A stretch of 6,262 nt of DNA, taken from a bacterium HR32 (GTDB lineage Bacteria; Sysuimicrobiota; Sysuimicrobiia; Sysuimicrobiales; Sysuimicrobiaceae). Below the pieces are notes generated by a model. It saw nothing but the letters and a program-made list of their open reading frames with translations. It did no database searches and was not told where the DNA came from. Below are positions 1 through 5,284 of this stretch, piece after piece; positions within the stretch are counted from its first letter, which is position 1; every line of letters starts with the position of its first letter. Both the position numbers and the translations under genes were made by a program. Location of the stretch: assembly GCA_002898935.1 (NCBI GenBank), contig BEII01000110.1, positions 1 to 6,262 on the forward strand. The letters run 5' to 3'.

Positions 1-2
1 CC

Positions 3-641
3 CTGGCGAGCCTCGCCATTGGCCCCTGGATGGGTCCAGGGCCGGTGGCCGGGCTCGTGCTGGCGCAGAGCGCGGCGCTTGGGGCCGCGTGCGCGGCGGT
101 GGTTTGGCGCTCTGGGGGGTCGTGGGCGACGGTGGGCCTTGAGGCCGCGCGGTGGCGGAGGCTCGGACCCGGGAGCGTCCTGGCCGCGGTCCCGCTGGTG
201 GCCGCGGTGCACTACGTGGTCCAGCCGGCCTCCCTCTACCTGCTGGGCCTGGCGGTCGGGCACGAGCAGGCGCGTGCTCTGGCAGAGCTGGAGCAGTGGT
301 CGAACCCTCTCGTGCGGTCCCTGCCTCCCCTTCGGGACGCGCCGAAGGTGGTGCTGTTCGCGGTGCTGGTGTGCGGCGCCGTGCCGCTGGCAGAGGAGTG
401 GTTCTTCCGCGGCCTCCTGTACCCGGTGGTGCGACGCCGGACGGGCCCCGGGCTCGCGGCGGTGGTCACCGGGCTCGTGTTCGGCGCGGTGCACCTTCAG
501 GTGGTCAACTTCCTGCCCATCGCGGTACTGGGGGTCGCGTTCGCCGTCTCGGTGGAGCGCACCCGGAGCCTGGTGCCCGCGGTGGTGATGCACGCGGCCA
601 ACAACGCGGCGGCGCTGGTGGTGGCGTACGTCCAGCGCTGA
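3..641 (+). CDS. CPBP family intramembrane metalloprotease (CAAX protease/bacteriocin-processing type), 5' end outside window
   Basis: This is a polytopic membrane protein of the CPBP (ABI/CAAX protease) family, predicted to be a glutamate-dependent intramembrane metalloprotease. Numbered from the first ATG at 30, the family motifs are all present: E122-E123-x3-R127 (EEWFFR), F151-x3-H155, and H188-x3-N192 near the C-terminus. Hydrophobic segments surround them. The reading frame stays open to the left edge (LASLAIGPW before the ATG at 30), and no Shine-Dalgarno is seen before that ATG. Family members normally carry another N-terminal membrane segment, so I infer that the true start lies upstream. 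The substrate cannot be told from sequence: family members have roles in prenyl-protein processing, bacteriocin immunity and regulated proteolysis. The gene ends 16 nt before the 3' end of the convergent SRP RNA gene. Family call is firm; the 5' boundary is open. Confidence 0.85.
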   Translation: MASLAIGPWMGPGPVAGLVLAQSAALGAACAAVVWRSGGSWATVGLEAARWRRLGPGSVLAAVPLVAAVHYVVQPASLYLLGLAVGHEQARALAELEQWSNPLVRSLPPLRDAPKVVLFAVLVCGAVPLAEEWFFRGLLYPVVRRRTGPGLAAVVTGLVFGAVHLQVVNFLPIAVLGVAFAVSVERTRSLVPAVVMHAANNAAALVVAYVQR

Positions 642-657
642 GCGGCTGGGCTCGAAG

Positions 658-930
658 GCGGCCGTGCACCCGCCGTCGACCCGCGCGACCGCGGCGGTAC
701 CCGCGTGTCCGGCTCCGGCCAGGTGCACCTGCGGCACACGGGAGGGGCTGCTTACCGTTGCTTCCTTCCGGACCTGGCGGGGTTCGCAGGCTCCCGTTGC
801 GCAGGACCCGACCGTCCTCACCGGCCCCGCGGACCGGACCCGTAGGCACGCGGCCTCGGGCGGGAGTTCAGCCCCTCTGTGGCGGGTCGAGGGTACAGGG
901 AACCGCCAGCTCCCCGCCTAGCACGGCCGC
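658..930 (-). ncRNA. ffs: Signal recognition particle RNA, long Bacillus-type with Alu domain
   Basis: This is the RNA scaffold of the signal recognition particle, which binds Ffh and targets nascent membrane and secreted proteins. On the minus strand the S-domain signature is exact: CAGGTCCGGAAGGAAGCA with the GGAA tetraloop, within 751-780. About 50 nt upstream is GGGTCCTGCGCAACGGGA, and near the 5' end are GCCGTGCTAGGCGGGGAG and CCCTGTACC, all blocks I recall from the B. subtilis 271-nt scRNA. The 3' part contains GTGCCGCAGG and GGTGCACGG, also shared with it. The ends are set by a perfect 10-bp closing helix: GCGGCCGTGC at the 5' end (930-921) pairs with GCACGGCCGC at the 3' end (667-658), giving 273 nt. 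The Alu domain makes this the large class, not the roughly 100-nt 4.5S form. Open reading frames crossing this region are chance. Confidence 0.95.
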
Positions 931-936
931 GCCCCG

Positions 937-945
937 AGTATAGCA
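937..945 (-). promoter_or_regulatory. Extended -10 promoter of the SRP RNA gene
   Basis: Minus strand reads TGCTATACT, a TGn-TATACT extended -10 element. The -10 hexamer (942-937) matches TATAAT at five of six positions and lies six bases upstream of 930, the 5' base of the SRP RNA closing helix, which is the expected distance to a transcription start. No good -35 is visible at 16-18 bp (GGGGTG at 17 bp), which suits the extended -10 class. Confidence 0.7.
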
Positions 946-995
946 CGCGAGGGACGGCCCACCCCCGTGGCGAACCTCGTCCTCCGGAGGCGGGC

Positions 996-1943
996 GTGCC
1001 GGCTTCGCAGTCCGCGCTGTTTGACCTTCCCGCGGCAGGGCCGATCCGCTGCGGCCGTGGGCAGATCTACGTGGGGACGTGTTCGTGGACCCGCGGTTTC
1101 GAGCCCTTCTACCCGCGCGGCTTCCGCAGCCGGCCCGAGGCGCGCCTGCGGTACTACGCGTCCGTATTCCCCACGGTGGAGGTGGACGCGACGTACTACG
1201 CTCTGCTGCCGCAGGAGACCGCCCGGAAGTACGTGGTGTGGACGCCGCCAGGGTTCGTGTTCCACGTGAAGGCCTTCGGCCTGTTCACAGGCCAGGGCGC
1301 CGAGACGGAGCGACTGCCGGACGCAGTACGCGCCCTGCTGCCTCCCGCCCTGCGCGCCCGGCGCCGCGTGGTGGACCGCGACCTGCCCGAAGAGGTGGAA
1401 ACGCTGTGCTGGGAGCTGTTCTTGGACTTCTGCGCGCCCCTGCGGGAGGCCGGCAAGGTGGGGTACCTGCTGTTCCAGTTCCCGCGGTGGGTGACGTACT
1501 TCGAACGGTTCCCCAGGCGCCTCGAGTTCCTCTGCCGGATGGCCTCCGGCTACCGGCTGGCGGTGGAGTTCCGCCACCGCTCGTGGGTCGAGCCGGAGGT
1601 GCGGGACCGGGTGCTGGCGGCCCTGCGGGAGTACGGGGTCACCTACGTGGTGCCCGACGAGCCCGCGCTGGAGTGGACGGTGCCGCCCGAGGTGGCGGTG
1701 ACCAGCGACTGGGCCGTGGTGCGGTTCCACGGCCGGAACGCGCGGGCGTGGGCCGCCCGCGGGGCGGACGTCAAGGAGCGGTTTGACTACCTGTACTCGG
1801 AGGACGAGTTGCGGCCGTGGGCAGAACGCGCGCGCCGGCTGTCGCAGGAGGTAGACCGGGTGTTCCTCATGATGAACAACTGTGAGCGCGGGCAGGCCGC
1901 CACCAACGCCCAGATGCTGCTGGACCTGCTGCGCACGGCATGA
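996..1943 (+). CDS. DUF72 (YecE-like) domain protein
   Basis: This 315-aa protein belongs to the widespread DUF72/YecE family, which has a TIM-barrel-like fold and no firmly established biochemical role. Family landmarks in order are GTCSW at residues 27-31, VEVDATYY at 61-68 (the usual VEvNsTFY position), an FHVKAFGLFTG segment before a Pro/Arg-rich insert, RFHGR at 243-247, and a C-terminal MMNNCERGQAATNAQ segment from about 292, the usual FNNx-GxAxxNA block. I chose the GTG at 996 because GGAGG (986-990) sits 5 nt upstream and the GTCSW strand then falls near the N-terminus as in relatives. The ATG at 879 in the same frame would lie inside the SRP RNA gene and add 39 residues of low-complexity sequence. 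Its stop overlaps the next start by 4 nt (ATGA), so it is co-translated with the dehydratase. Family is certain; function is not. Confidence 0.92.
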   Translation: MPASQSALFDLPAAGPIRCGRGQIYVGTCSWTRGFEPFYPRGFRSRPEARLRYYASVFPTVEVDATYYALLPQETARKYVVWTPPGFVFHVKAFGLFTGQGAETERLPDAVRALLPPALRARRRVVDRDLPEEVETLCWELFLDFCAPLREAGKVGYLLFQFPRWVTYFERFPRRLEFLCRMASGYRLAVEFRHRSWVEPEVRDRVLAALREYGVTYVVPDEPALEWTVPPEVAVTSDWAVVRFHGRNARAWAARGADVKERFDYLYSEDELRPWAERARRLSQEVDRVFLMMNNCERGQAATNAQMLLDLLRTA

Positions 1944-2878
1944 GGGAGATCCCCGGCCTCGCGGACGTCCTGGCGGCGCAGGAGCGCATTGCGGGCTACG
2001 TCCTGCGGACGCCGCTCGTACGCTGCCCCGCCCTGGGTCTGTGGCTCAAGCTGGAGTCCTTGCAGGTCACCGGCTCCTTCAAGGCTCGGGGCGCGTTCTC
2101 CCACTTGCTCCGACAGCGGGGCCGCTGCGCGCAGGGTGTGGTGACCGCTTCTTCCGGCAACCACGGACAGGCGGTGGCGTACGCCGCCCGAGCCCTGGGG
2201 TTGCGGGCCGTGGTGGTCGTACCGGAGGACGTGGTGCGGGCCAAGGAAGCGGCGATCGTCCGGCTCGGGGCGGAGGTGGTCCGGTGCGGCCGCACCACCG
2301 CGGAGCGGATCGCCCGCGCGGAGGAGCTGGCGCGAGCGGAAGGGCTGCACTACGTGCCACCGTTTGACGACCCGGACGTCGTCGCCGGCCAGGGGACCGT
2401 GGGGCTGGAGATCCTGCAGGACCTGCCCGAGGTCCAGGAGGTCTGCGTGCCGTGCGGGGGAGGCGGGCTGACCTGTGGGGTGGCGCTGGCCGTGAAGCTG
2501 CAAAGGCCGGACGTACGGGTGGTGGCGGTGGAGCCGGAGGGGGCTGCGTGCTTCTTCGCGTCCTGGCGGGCAGGGCGGCGGGTGCGGCTCGAGCGGGTGG
2601 AGACCGTGGCGGACGGACTGAGGGCGGTCGAGCCCGGTGCGCTGACCTGGGAGTGCGGCCGCCGTCACGTGGACGAGTTCGGGACGGTGGCCGAGGAGGA
2701 GATCCGGCGCGCGACGGTGAGGCTGGCGCTGGAAGGCAAGGTAGTGAGCGAGCCGTCCGGGGCCGTGGCCGTCGCGTACGCCCTGCGGCGCGCTTCAGCG
2801 GCCACCGTTGCGGTGGTGAGCGGTGGGAACGCCGACCCGAACCTTCTGGCCGACTGGCTGCGGCAGGGCCTTGACTAG
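1940..2878 (+). CDS. PLP-dependent threonine/serine dehydratase (threonine ammonia-lyase, no ACT domain)
   Basis: This 312-aa fold-type II PLP enzyme is predicted to deaminate threonine to 2-oxobutanoate and ammonia, or serine to pyruvate, in the cytosol. The PLP lysine K48 lies in SFKARGA (46-52). The substrate/PLP loop SSGNHGQA is at 71-78, the phosphate-binding loop GGGGL at 173-177 (preceded by PC where PVGGGGL is common), EPSGA at 271-275, and the pyridine-N contact serine S294 in SGGN (294-297). The length matches short catabolic-type or serine-racemase-like members. There is no C-terminal ACT regulatory domain as in biosynthetic IlvA, so isoleucine feedback is not expected. The ATG overlaps the upstream DUF72 stop and has no clear Shine-Dalgarno, indicating translational coupling. 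Serine racemase or a 3-hydroxyaspartate-type dehydratase are alternatives within the same family. The end of this gene carries the -35 element of the following promoter. Confidence 0.92.
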   Translation: MREIPGLADVLAAQERIAGYVLRTPLVRCPALGLWLKLESLQVTGSFKARGAFSHLLRQRGRCAQGVVTASSGNHGQAVAYAARALGLRAVVVVPEDVVRAKEAAIVRLGAEVVRCGRTTAERIARAEELARAEGLHYVPPFDDPDVVAGQGTVGLEILQDLPEVQEVCVPCGGGGLTCGVALAVKLQRPDVRVVAVEPEGAACFFASWRAGRRVRLERVETVADGLRAVEPGALTWECGRRHVDEFGTVAEEEIRRATVRLALEGKVVSEPSGAVAVAYALRRASAATVAVVSGGNADPNLLADWLRQGLD

Positions 2879-2899
2879 CGAATATATGTTCGCTACAAT
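2871..2899 (+). promoter_or_regulatory. Sigma70-type promoter with LexA-occupied spacer (SOS promoter)
   Basis: TTGACT (2871-2876, five of six to TTGACA) and TACAAT (2894-2899, five of six to TATAAT) are separated by exactly 17 bp, the best housekeeping promoter in the window. The -35 runs into the last codons and stop (GAC TAG) of the dehydratase gene. The expected transcription start is near 2906, 18 nt ahead of a 48-codon ORF with a very strong Shine-Dalgarno. A repressor bound to the spacer palindrome would block RNA polymerase directly. The sequence shows the promoter elements and spacing; SOS control is inferred from the palindrome. Confidence 0.8.
2878..2893 (+). promoter_or_regulatory. 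LexA (SOS/Cheo-type) operator
   Basis: The sequence GCGAATATATGTTCGC is a near-perfect 16-bp palindrome with one mismatched pair. Its core CGAATATATGTTCG differs at one base from CGAACATATGTTCG, the LexA (DinR) box of Bacillus and similar to the mycobacterial/actinobacterial box CGAAC-N4-GTTCG. It fills the 17-bp spacer between -35 and -10 except for one base, a classic repressor position. It also stands out as an AT-rich island in very GC-rich DNA. The lexA gene itself is not in the window. Another regulator with a similar palindrome cannot be excluded. Confidence 0.75.
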
Positions 2900-2923
2900 G
2901 GGCCCGAGGCCTGGAGGTGAGCC

Positions 2924-3070
2924 GTGGTCGCGCGCCCAGTTGCTCATTTCGAGCCACGCAGGCGGGTTCCGTTGAGGGTGCGCCTGCGGGACGACCGCCG
3001 GTTTCTGAGGCTGAAGTTCCTGCTGGTCTTCGCCTGCGTCCTCTTCACGGCCTTGCTGGAGACCCCCTAG
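2924..3070 (+). CDS. Small basic single-pass membrane peptide under SOS-type promoter (48 aa)
   Basis: I do not recognise this peptide by sequence. The GTG start has a near-perfect Shine-Dalgarno GGAGGTGA (2913-2920), and the ORF ends in TAG one base-pair step before the next gene's own Shine-Dalgarno. The first 31 residues are strongly basic (RRR at 12-14 and about a dozen Arg/Lys in all, with DD at 23-24). Residues 32-45 are a hydrophobic run (FLLVFACVLFTALL), and the tail is only ETP. This predicts a single membrane helix with the basic N-terminus in the cytoplasm and almost nothing outside. It is the first gene after a LexA-box promoter. Known LexA-controlled small membrane proteins include division inhibitors (YneA, SidA, DidA, DivS) and the depolarising peptide TisB, so a damage-induced division inhibitor or membrane-acting peptide is the leading inference. 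A leader peptide for the next gene is the alternative. Confidence 0.72.
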   Translation: MVARPVAHFEPRRRVPLRVRLRDDRRFLRLKFLLVFACVLFTALLETP

Positions 3071-3085
3071 GGGAGGTGCGCCGCT

Positions 3086-3511
3086 GTGGTCCGGGTGGTG
3101 GTGAGCGCGTTCCCTTCTGGCGAAGGCGTGAAGGTGGGCGCTGCGGTGCTGGCAGAGGACGGGCGGATCGTACGGTCGTTCGCAACCGTAAGAGCAGAGG
3201 AGGACCTGGCGGGCGCTGCGATGTCCGCAGTACTCAGGGTCCTGTGGACTTCACGCGGCGCGGGCAGGTCCGTGGTGGTGTACGTAGACCCTCCGGAGGT
3301 GGCGGACTGGCTTGGTCGCCGGGCGCCGGTGGACGACCGGCACCTCGCCACGTACGTTCAGGTCCGTGCCCTCAGCCACGCGTACCGACAAGTGGAGTTC
3401 TTGCCGGCAGGCCCCGAGGAGGTCCAGCTGGCGAGGCGGGTGGCCCGCGAACGCTCCCGCGAACAACCCGACCAGTCGGCGGACCTCCTCGAGCTCGTCG
3501 GCCGAGCGTGA
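3086..3511 (+). CDS. Hypothetical RNase H-fold-like protein, second gene of the SOS-type operon
   Basis: This 141-aa soluble protein has no signal peptide or membrane segment. Its layout resembles the RNase HI-like (reverse-transcriptase-associated, RVT_3) fold: a first strand (VRVVVSAF), a second hairpin with GAAVLAEDGRIV at 18-29, a helix at about 38-54, a strand ending VVVYVDPPEVADWL at 63-76 where family members have the SDS..V motif, then LATYVQVRALSHAY at 87-100, EFLPAG at 104-109 (family: hVpre), and a LARRVARE helix at 115-122. Only D68, and perhaps E38/E39, could stand for catalytic acids. The first-strand Asp and the last Asp of NxxADxLA are missing, so nuclease activity is doubtful. 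The GTG start has GGGAGGTG (3071-3078) at 7-nt spacing, 15 nt after the membrane peptide's stop. The fold assignment is my own pattern reading and is tentative; the gene itself is well supported. Confidence 0.8.
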   Translation: MVRVVVSAFPSGEGVKVGAAVLAEDGRIVRSFATVRAEEDLAGAAMSAVLRVLWTSRGAGRSVVVYVDPPEVADWLGRRAPVDDRHLATYVQVRALSHAYRQVEFLPAGPEEVQLARRVARERSREQPDQSADLLELVGRA

Positions 3512-3545
3512 GGCTGTCCGCCACCCTACCTCTACCGTTGGGAAC

Positions 3546-3569
3546 CCTTCGCGCAGGAAGTGCGTAAGG
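3546..3569. terminator. Hairpin between convergent transcripts, possible terminator without U-tract
   Basis: CCTT-c-GCGCA, loop GGAAG, TGCGT-AAGG forms a 9-bp stem (one G-T wobble and one bulged C) in the gap between the RNase H-like gene and the convergent tRNA. No T-run follows on either strand, so it is not a canonical intrinsic terminator. It could still mark transcript ends from either side. Confidence 0.3.
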
Positions 3570-3602
3570 AGAGCAAGAACAGAGGGGTCGGGATTTTTCC
3601 GG

Positions 3603-3679
3603 TGGCGCGCCCGGAGGGACTCGAACCCCCAACCTTCTGATCCGTAGTCAGATGCTCTATCCAATTGAGCTACGGGCGC
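3603..3679 (-). tRNA. tRNA-Arg (anticodon ACG), CCA encoded
   Basis: The minus strand folds into a complete 77-nt cloverleaf. The acceptor stem GCGCCCG/CGGGCGC is perfect. The D arm is GCTC-AATTGGATA-GAGC. The anticodon stem TCTGA/TCAGA encloses loop CTACGGA, giving anticodon ACG. The variable loop is AGGTT, and the T arm is GGGGG-TTCGAGT-CCCTC with one G-T pair. Discriminator G is followed by an encoded CCA (3605-3603). ACG decodes CGU/CGC/CGA after A34 is converted to inosine by TadA. The gene stands alone and faces the RNase H-like gene. Confidence 0.98.
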
Positions 3680-3686
3680 GGCACTT

Positions 3687-4169
3687 ATGGATTCTAACAG
3701 AGGGTTGCGAACGGTGTCCACGGCGGCGGTGGTCCTCGCAGTGGCCGCGAGCGTGGCAGGCGCCGCGGTGGGGGCGGCGCACCTCATTGTGCCGGGCCGC
3801 GCGGTGGGACCCATCGTGCTCGGCATGCGCATGGTGCAGGTCTTCCAGTACCTGGGTCCTCCGGAAGGCCGGGAGCACGCCAGGGCCTCCGGCAAGTTCT
3901 TCTGGCCCGCGCGCGGAGTCACCGTGCGGGTAGGCCGGGACGGCCGCGTGGACGCGGTGTTCGTGGAGAGCCCTGAATACAGGACTGCGCAGGGGATCGG
4001 GGTCGGGAGCCACCGGGACGAGGTGGTGGCCGCCTTCGGACCCGCCTTCCAGGCTCAGGAGGATCGCAACACCTTGATCCTGGCCTACCCCCGACTTGGG
4101 ATTTCCTTTGCGATCCACAAGGGGCGTGGCGACCGGGTGCAGCTCGTCATGGTCTACCCACCCGGGTAG
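3687..4169 (+). CDS. Exported protein of two similar half-domains (possible BamE/SmpA-like fold), function unknown
   Basis: I recognise no named family. The N-terminus reads as a signal sequence or anchor: R5 and R8, a hydrophobic Ala/Val run at about 13-31, then GAA-HL as a possible cleavage site near residue 31. The rest has two matching halves. Residues 43-96 run GPIVLGM..VFQYLGPP ... ARGVTVRVGRDGRVDAVFVESP, and residues 103-159 run GIGVGSHRDEVVAAFGPA ... RLGISFAIHKGRGDRVQLVMVYPP. The pattern of a G-hairpin, a helix ending in FG/LG-P, then strands is what small SmpA/BamE-like repeats show, so an extracytoplasmic binding role is a guess. The start is uncertain: ATG 3687 has no Shine-Dalgarno and lies 8 nt from the tRNA gene, whereas the in-frame GTG at 3714 has AGAGGG at 9-nt spacing but would lose both arginines. 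The gene converges on the M24 peptidase with a 14-nt gap. Confidence 0.75.
   Translation: MDSNRGLRTVSTAAVVLAVAASVAGAAVGAAHLIVPGRAVGPIVLGMRMVQVFQYLGPPEGREHARASGKFFWPARGVTVRVGRDGRVDAVFVESPEYRTAQGIGVGSHRDEVVAAFGPAFQAQEDRNTLILAYPRLGISFAIHKGRGDRVQLVMVYPPG
3691..3720 (-). promoter_or_regulatory. Promoter of tRNA-Arg
   Basis: On the minus strand TGGACA (3720-3715, five of six to TTGACA) and TAGAAT (3696-3691, five of six to TATAAT) are separated by 18 bp. The predicted start near 3684 leaves a leader of about five bases before the mature tRNA 5' end at 3679. The element lies inside the first codons of the plus-strand gene that follows. Confidence 0.7.
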
Positions 4170-4183
4170 GTCCACACCAGGAA

Positions 4184-5281
4184 CTACGCTGGCCCGGGGC
4201 AAGGGAACACGTCGCGGGGCAAGCGGCTCAGGATCTCAGGGCCGGAGTCCAGCACCACCACCGCTTCCTCCAGCCGGACTCCGAACTCGCCGGGCAGGTA
4301 CACCCCGGGCTCCACGGTAATCACCATCCCCTCCTCCAGAAGGGCGCGCTCTTCTCCGTGCACCGAGGGCGGCTCGTGGGGGGAGAGGCCAAGCCCGTGG
4401 CCGGTGCGGTGCACGAAGTACGGCCCGTAGCCCGCTGCGGTGATCACCTCCCGAGCCGCCCGGTCCACCCGACAGGCCGGGACTCCGGGCCGGACGGCAT
4501 CCAGGGCTGCCCGGAGTGCCCGCTCCACGACCCCGTGCACCTCCAGGTAGCGGCCTACAGGCTGCCCTAAGAACCCCACGCGGGTAACGTCCGAGCAGTA
4601 GCCGTCCCACCGCGCGCCGACGTCCACCAGCAGCGCTTCCTCCGGCCGGAGGCGCCTTCGGTTGGGTTCGTGGTGCGGGTCGGCGGTGTTGGGCCCCGAG
4701 GCCACCAGCGCGAAGGGGACCGACTCCGCACCAGCCTGGCGGGCAGCCGCAGCCGCCGCCTCCGCCACCTCGAGCTCGCTCACCCCGGGGCGAGCCGCAG
4801 TCCACGCGGCCAGCACCGCGGCATCCGCCGCGGCTTGAGAGCGGCGCATGGCCTCCAGCTCTTGCAGGTCCTTCCGAGCCCGCAGGGGTGCGGTGAGGGC
4901 CGAGACCAGCTGGAAGGTCGCCTGCCGCAGGTGTTCCTGGAGCAGCAACAGGTGGTCGGCCCGCAGGTCGTCGCACACCGCCACGCGCTGCGGCAGTGGC
5001 CCCAGGCGTGCCAGGGCCGCTCTGAGGGCAGGCCTGGGGCCCTGAGCGTCGGCGTACGGGTACACCTCGGCCCCCACGCGCCGGCTCGCGGTTTCTGCTG
5101 CGAGTTCCGGGCTCACCAGCGCAAGCCCGTCCGGTGCCACGAGCAGCGCGAAGAACCGCTCGTCCCGCAGGGGGGACCAGCCCGCCAGGTACCGCAGGTC
5201 GTCCCCCGGGGACAGGACCGGCAAGTGGACCCCGAGTTCGTGCGTGCGGGCCCGCAGCCGGGCCAGCCGGTCGTCCCGCAT
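4184..5281 (-). CDS. M24 family metallopeptidase, Xaa-Pro dipeptidase/aminopeptidase-like
   Basis: This 365-aa cytosolic protein has the usual two-domain creatinase/prolidase layout. The N-terminal creatinase-like domain spans roughly residues 1-133, with the family opening MRDDRLARLRA and the DDLRYLAGW block. The catalytic pita-bread domain runs from about 137 (RKDLQELEAMRRS) to the end. All five metal ligands are present: D220 (VDVGA), D231 (YCSDVTR), H295 (TGHGLG), E324 (VEPGVY) and E338 (RLEEAV). The HHEPN block at 203-207 supplies a conserved active-site His. It is therefore expected to be an active dinuclear-metal peptidase that cleaves X-Pro dipeptides or N-terminal X-Pro bonds. The length fits PepQ/YpdF-type enzymes; PepQ versus PepP cannot be settled here. 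It starts 3 nt after the nitrilase-like gene's stop on the same strand, so the two form an operon, perhaps for peptide or amide nitrogen scavenging. Confidence 0.93.
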   Translation of the reverse strand: MRDDRLARLRARTHELGVHLPVLSPGDDLRYLAGWSPLRDERFFALLVAPDGLALVSPELAAETASRRVGAEVYPYADAQGPRPALRAALARLGPLPQRVAVCDDLRADHLLLLQEHLRQATFQLVSALTAPLRARKDLQELEAMRRSQAAADAAVLAAWTAARPGVSELEVAEAAAAAARQAGAESVPFALVASGPNTADPHHEPNRRRLRPEEALLVDVGARWDGYCSDVTRVGFLGQPVGRYLEVHGVVERALRAALDAVRPGVPACRVDRAAREVITAAGYGPYFVHRTGHGLGLSPHEPPSVHGEERALLEEGMVITVEPGVYLPGEFGVRLEEAVVVLDSGPEILSRLPRDVFPCPGPA

Positions 5282-5284
5282 CCC

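Noticed and set aside
879..995. ATG at 879 as start of the DUF72 protein
   Set aside because: It lies within the SRP RNA gene and its promoter, has no Shine-Dalgarno, and the added residues are low-complexity; GTG 996 has GGAGG at good spacing.
2917..3567. 216-codon plus-strand frame starting with GTG 2917
   Set aside because: It overlaps both the 48-codon ORF and the 141-aa gene in another frame, starts inside their Shine-Dalgarno, and is rich in Gly/Arg/Pro as out-of-frame GC-rich sequence is.
3588..3602. T-run with CGGGATTTTTCCGG as terminator
   Set aside because: Only a 3-bp stem with the T-run in the loop; not a terminator shape on either strand.
3251..3922. Minus-strand frame containing a VAQLDRASDYGSEGWGFESL-like stretch
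   Set aside because: That peptide is the well-known spurious translation of a tRNA gene; here it simply covers tRNA-Arg.
4162..4198. CCAG...CTGG and CCCGGG inverted repeats between the convergent genes as a terminator
   Set aside because: The stems are only 4-6 bp, overlap coding ends, and have no T-run.
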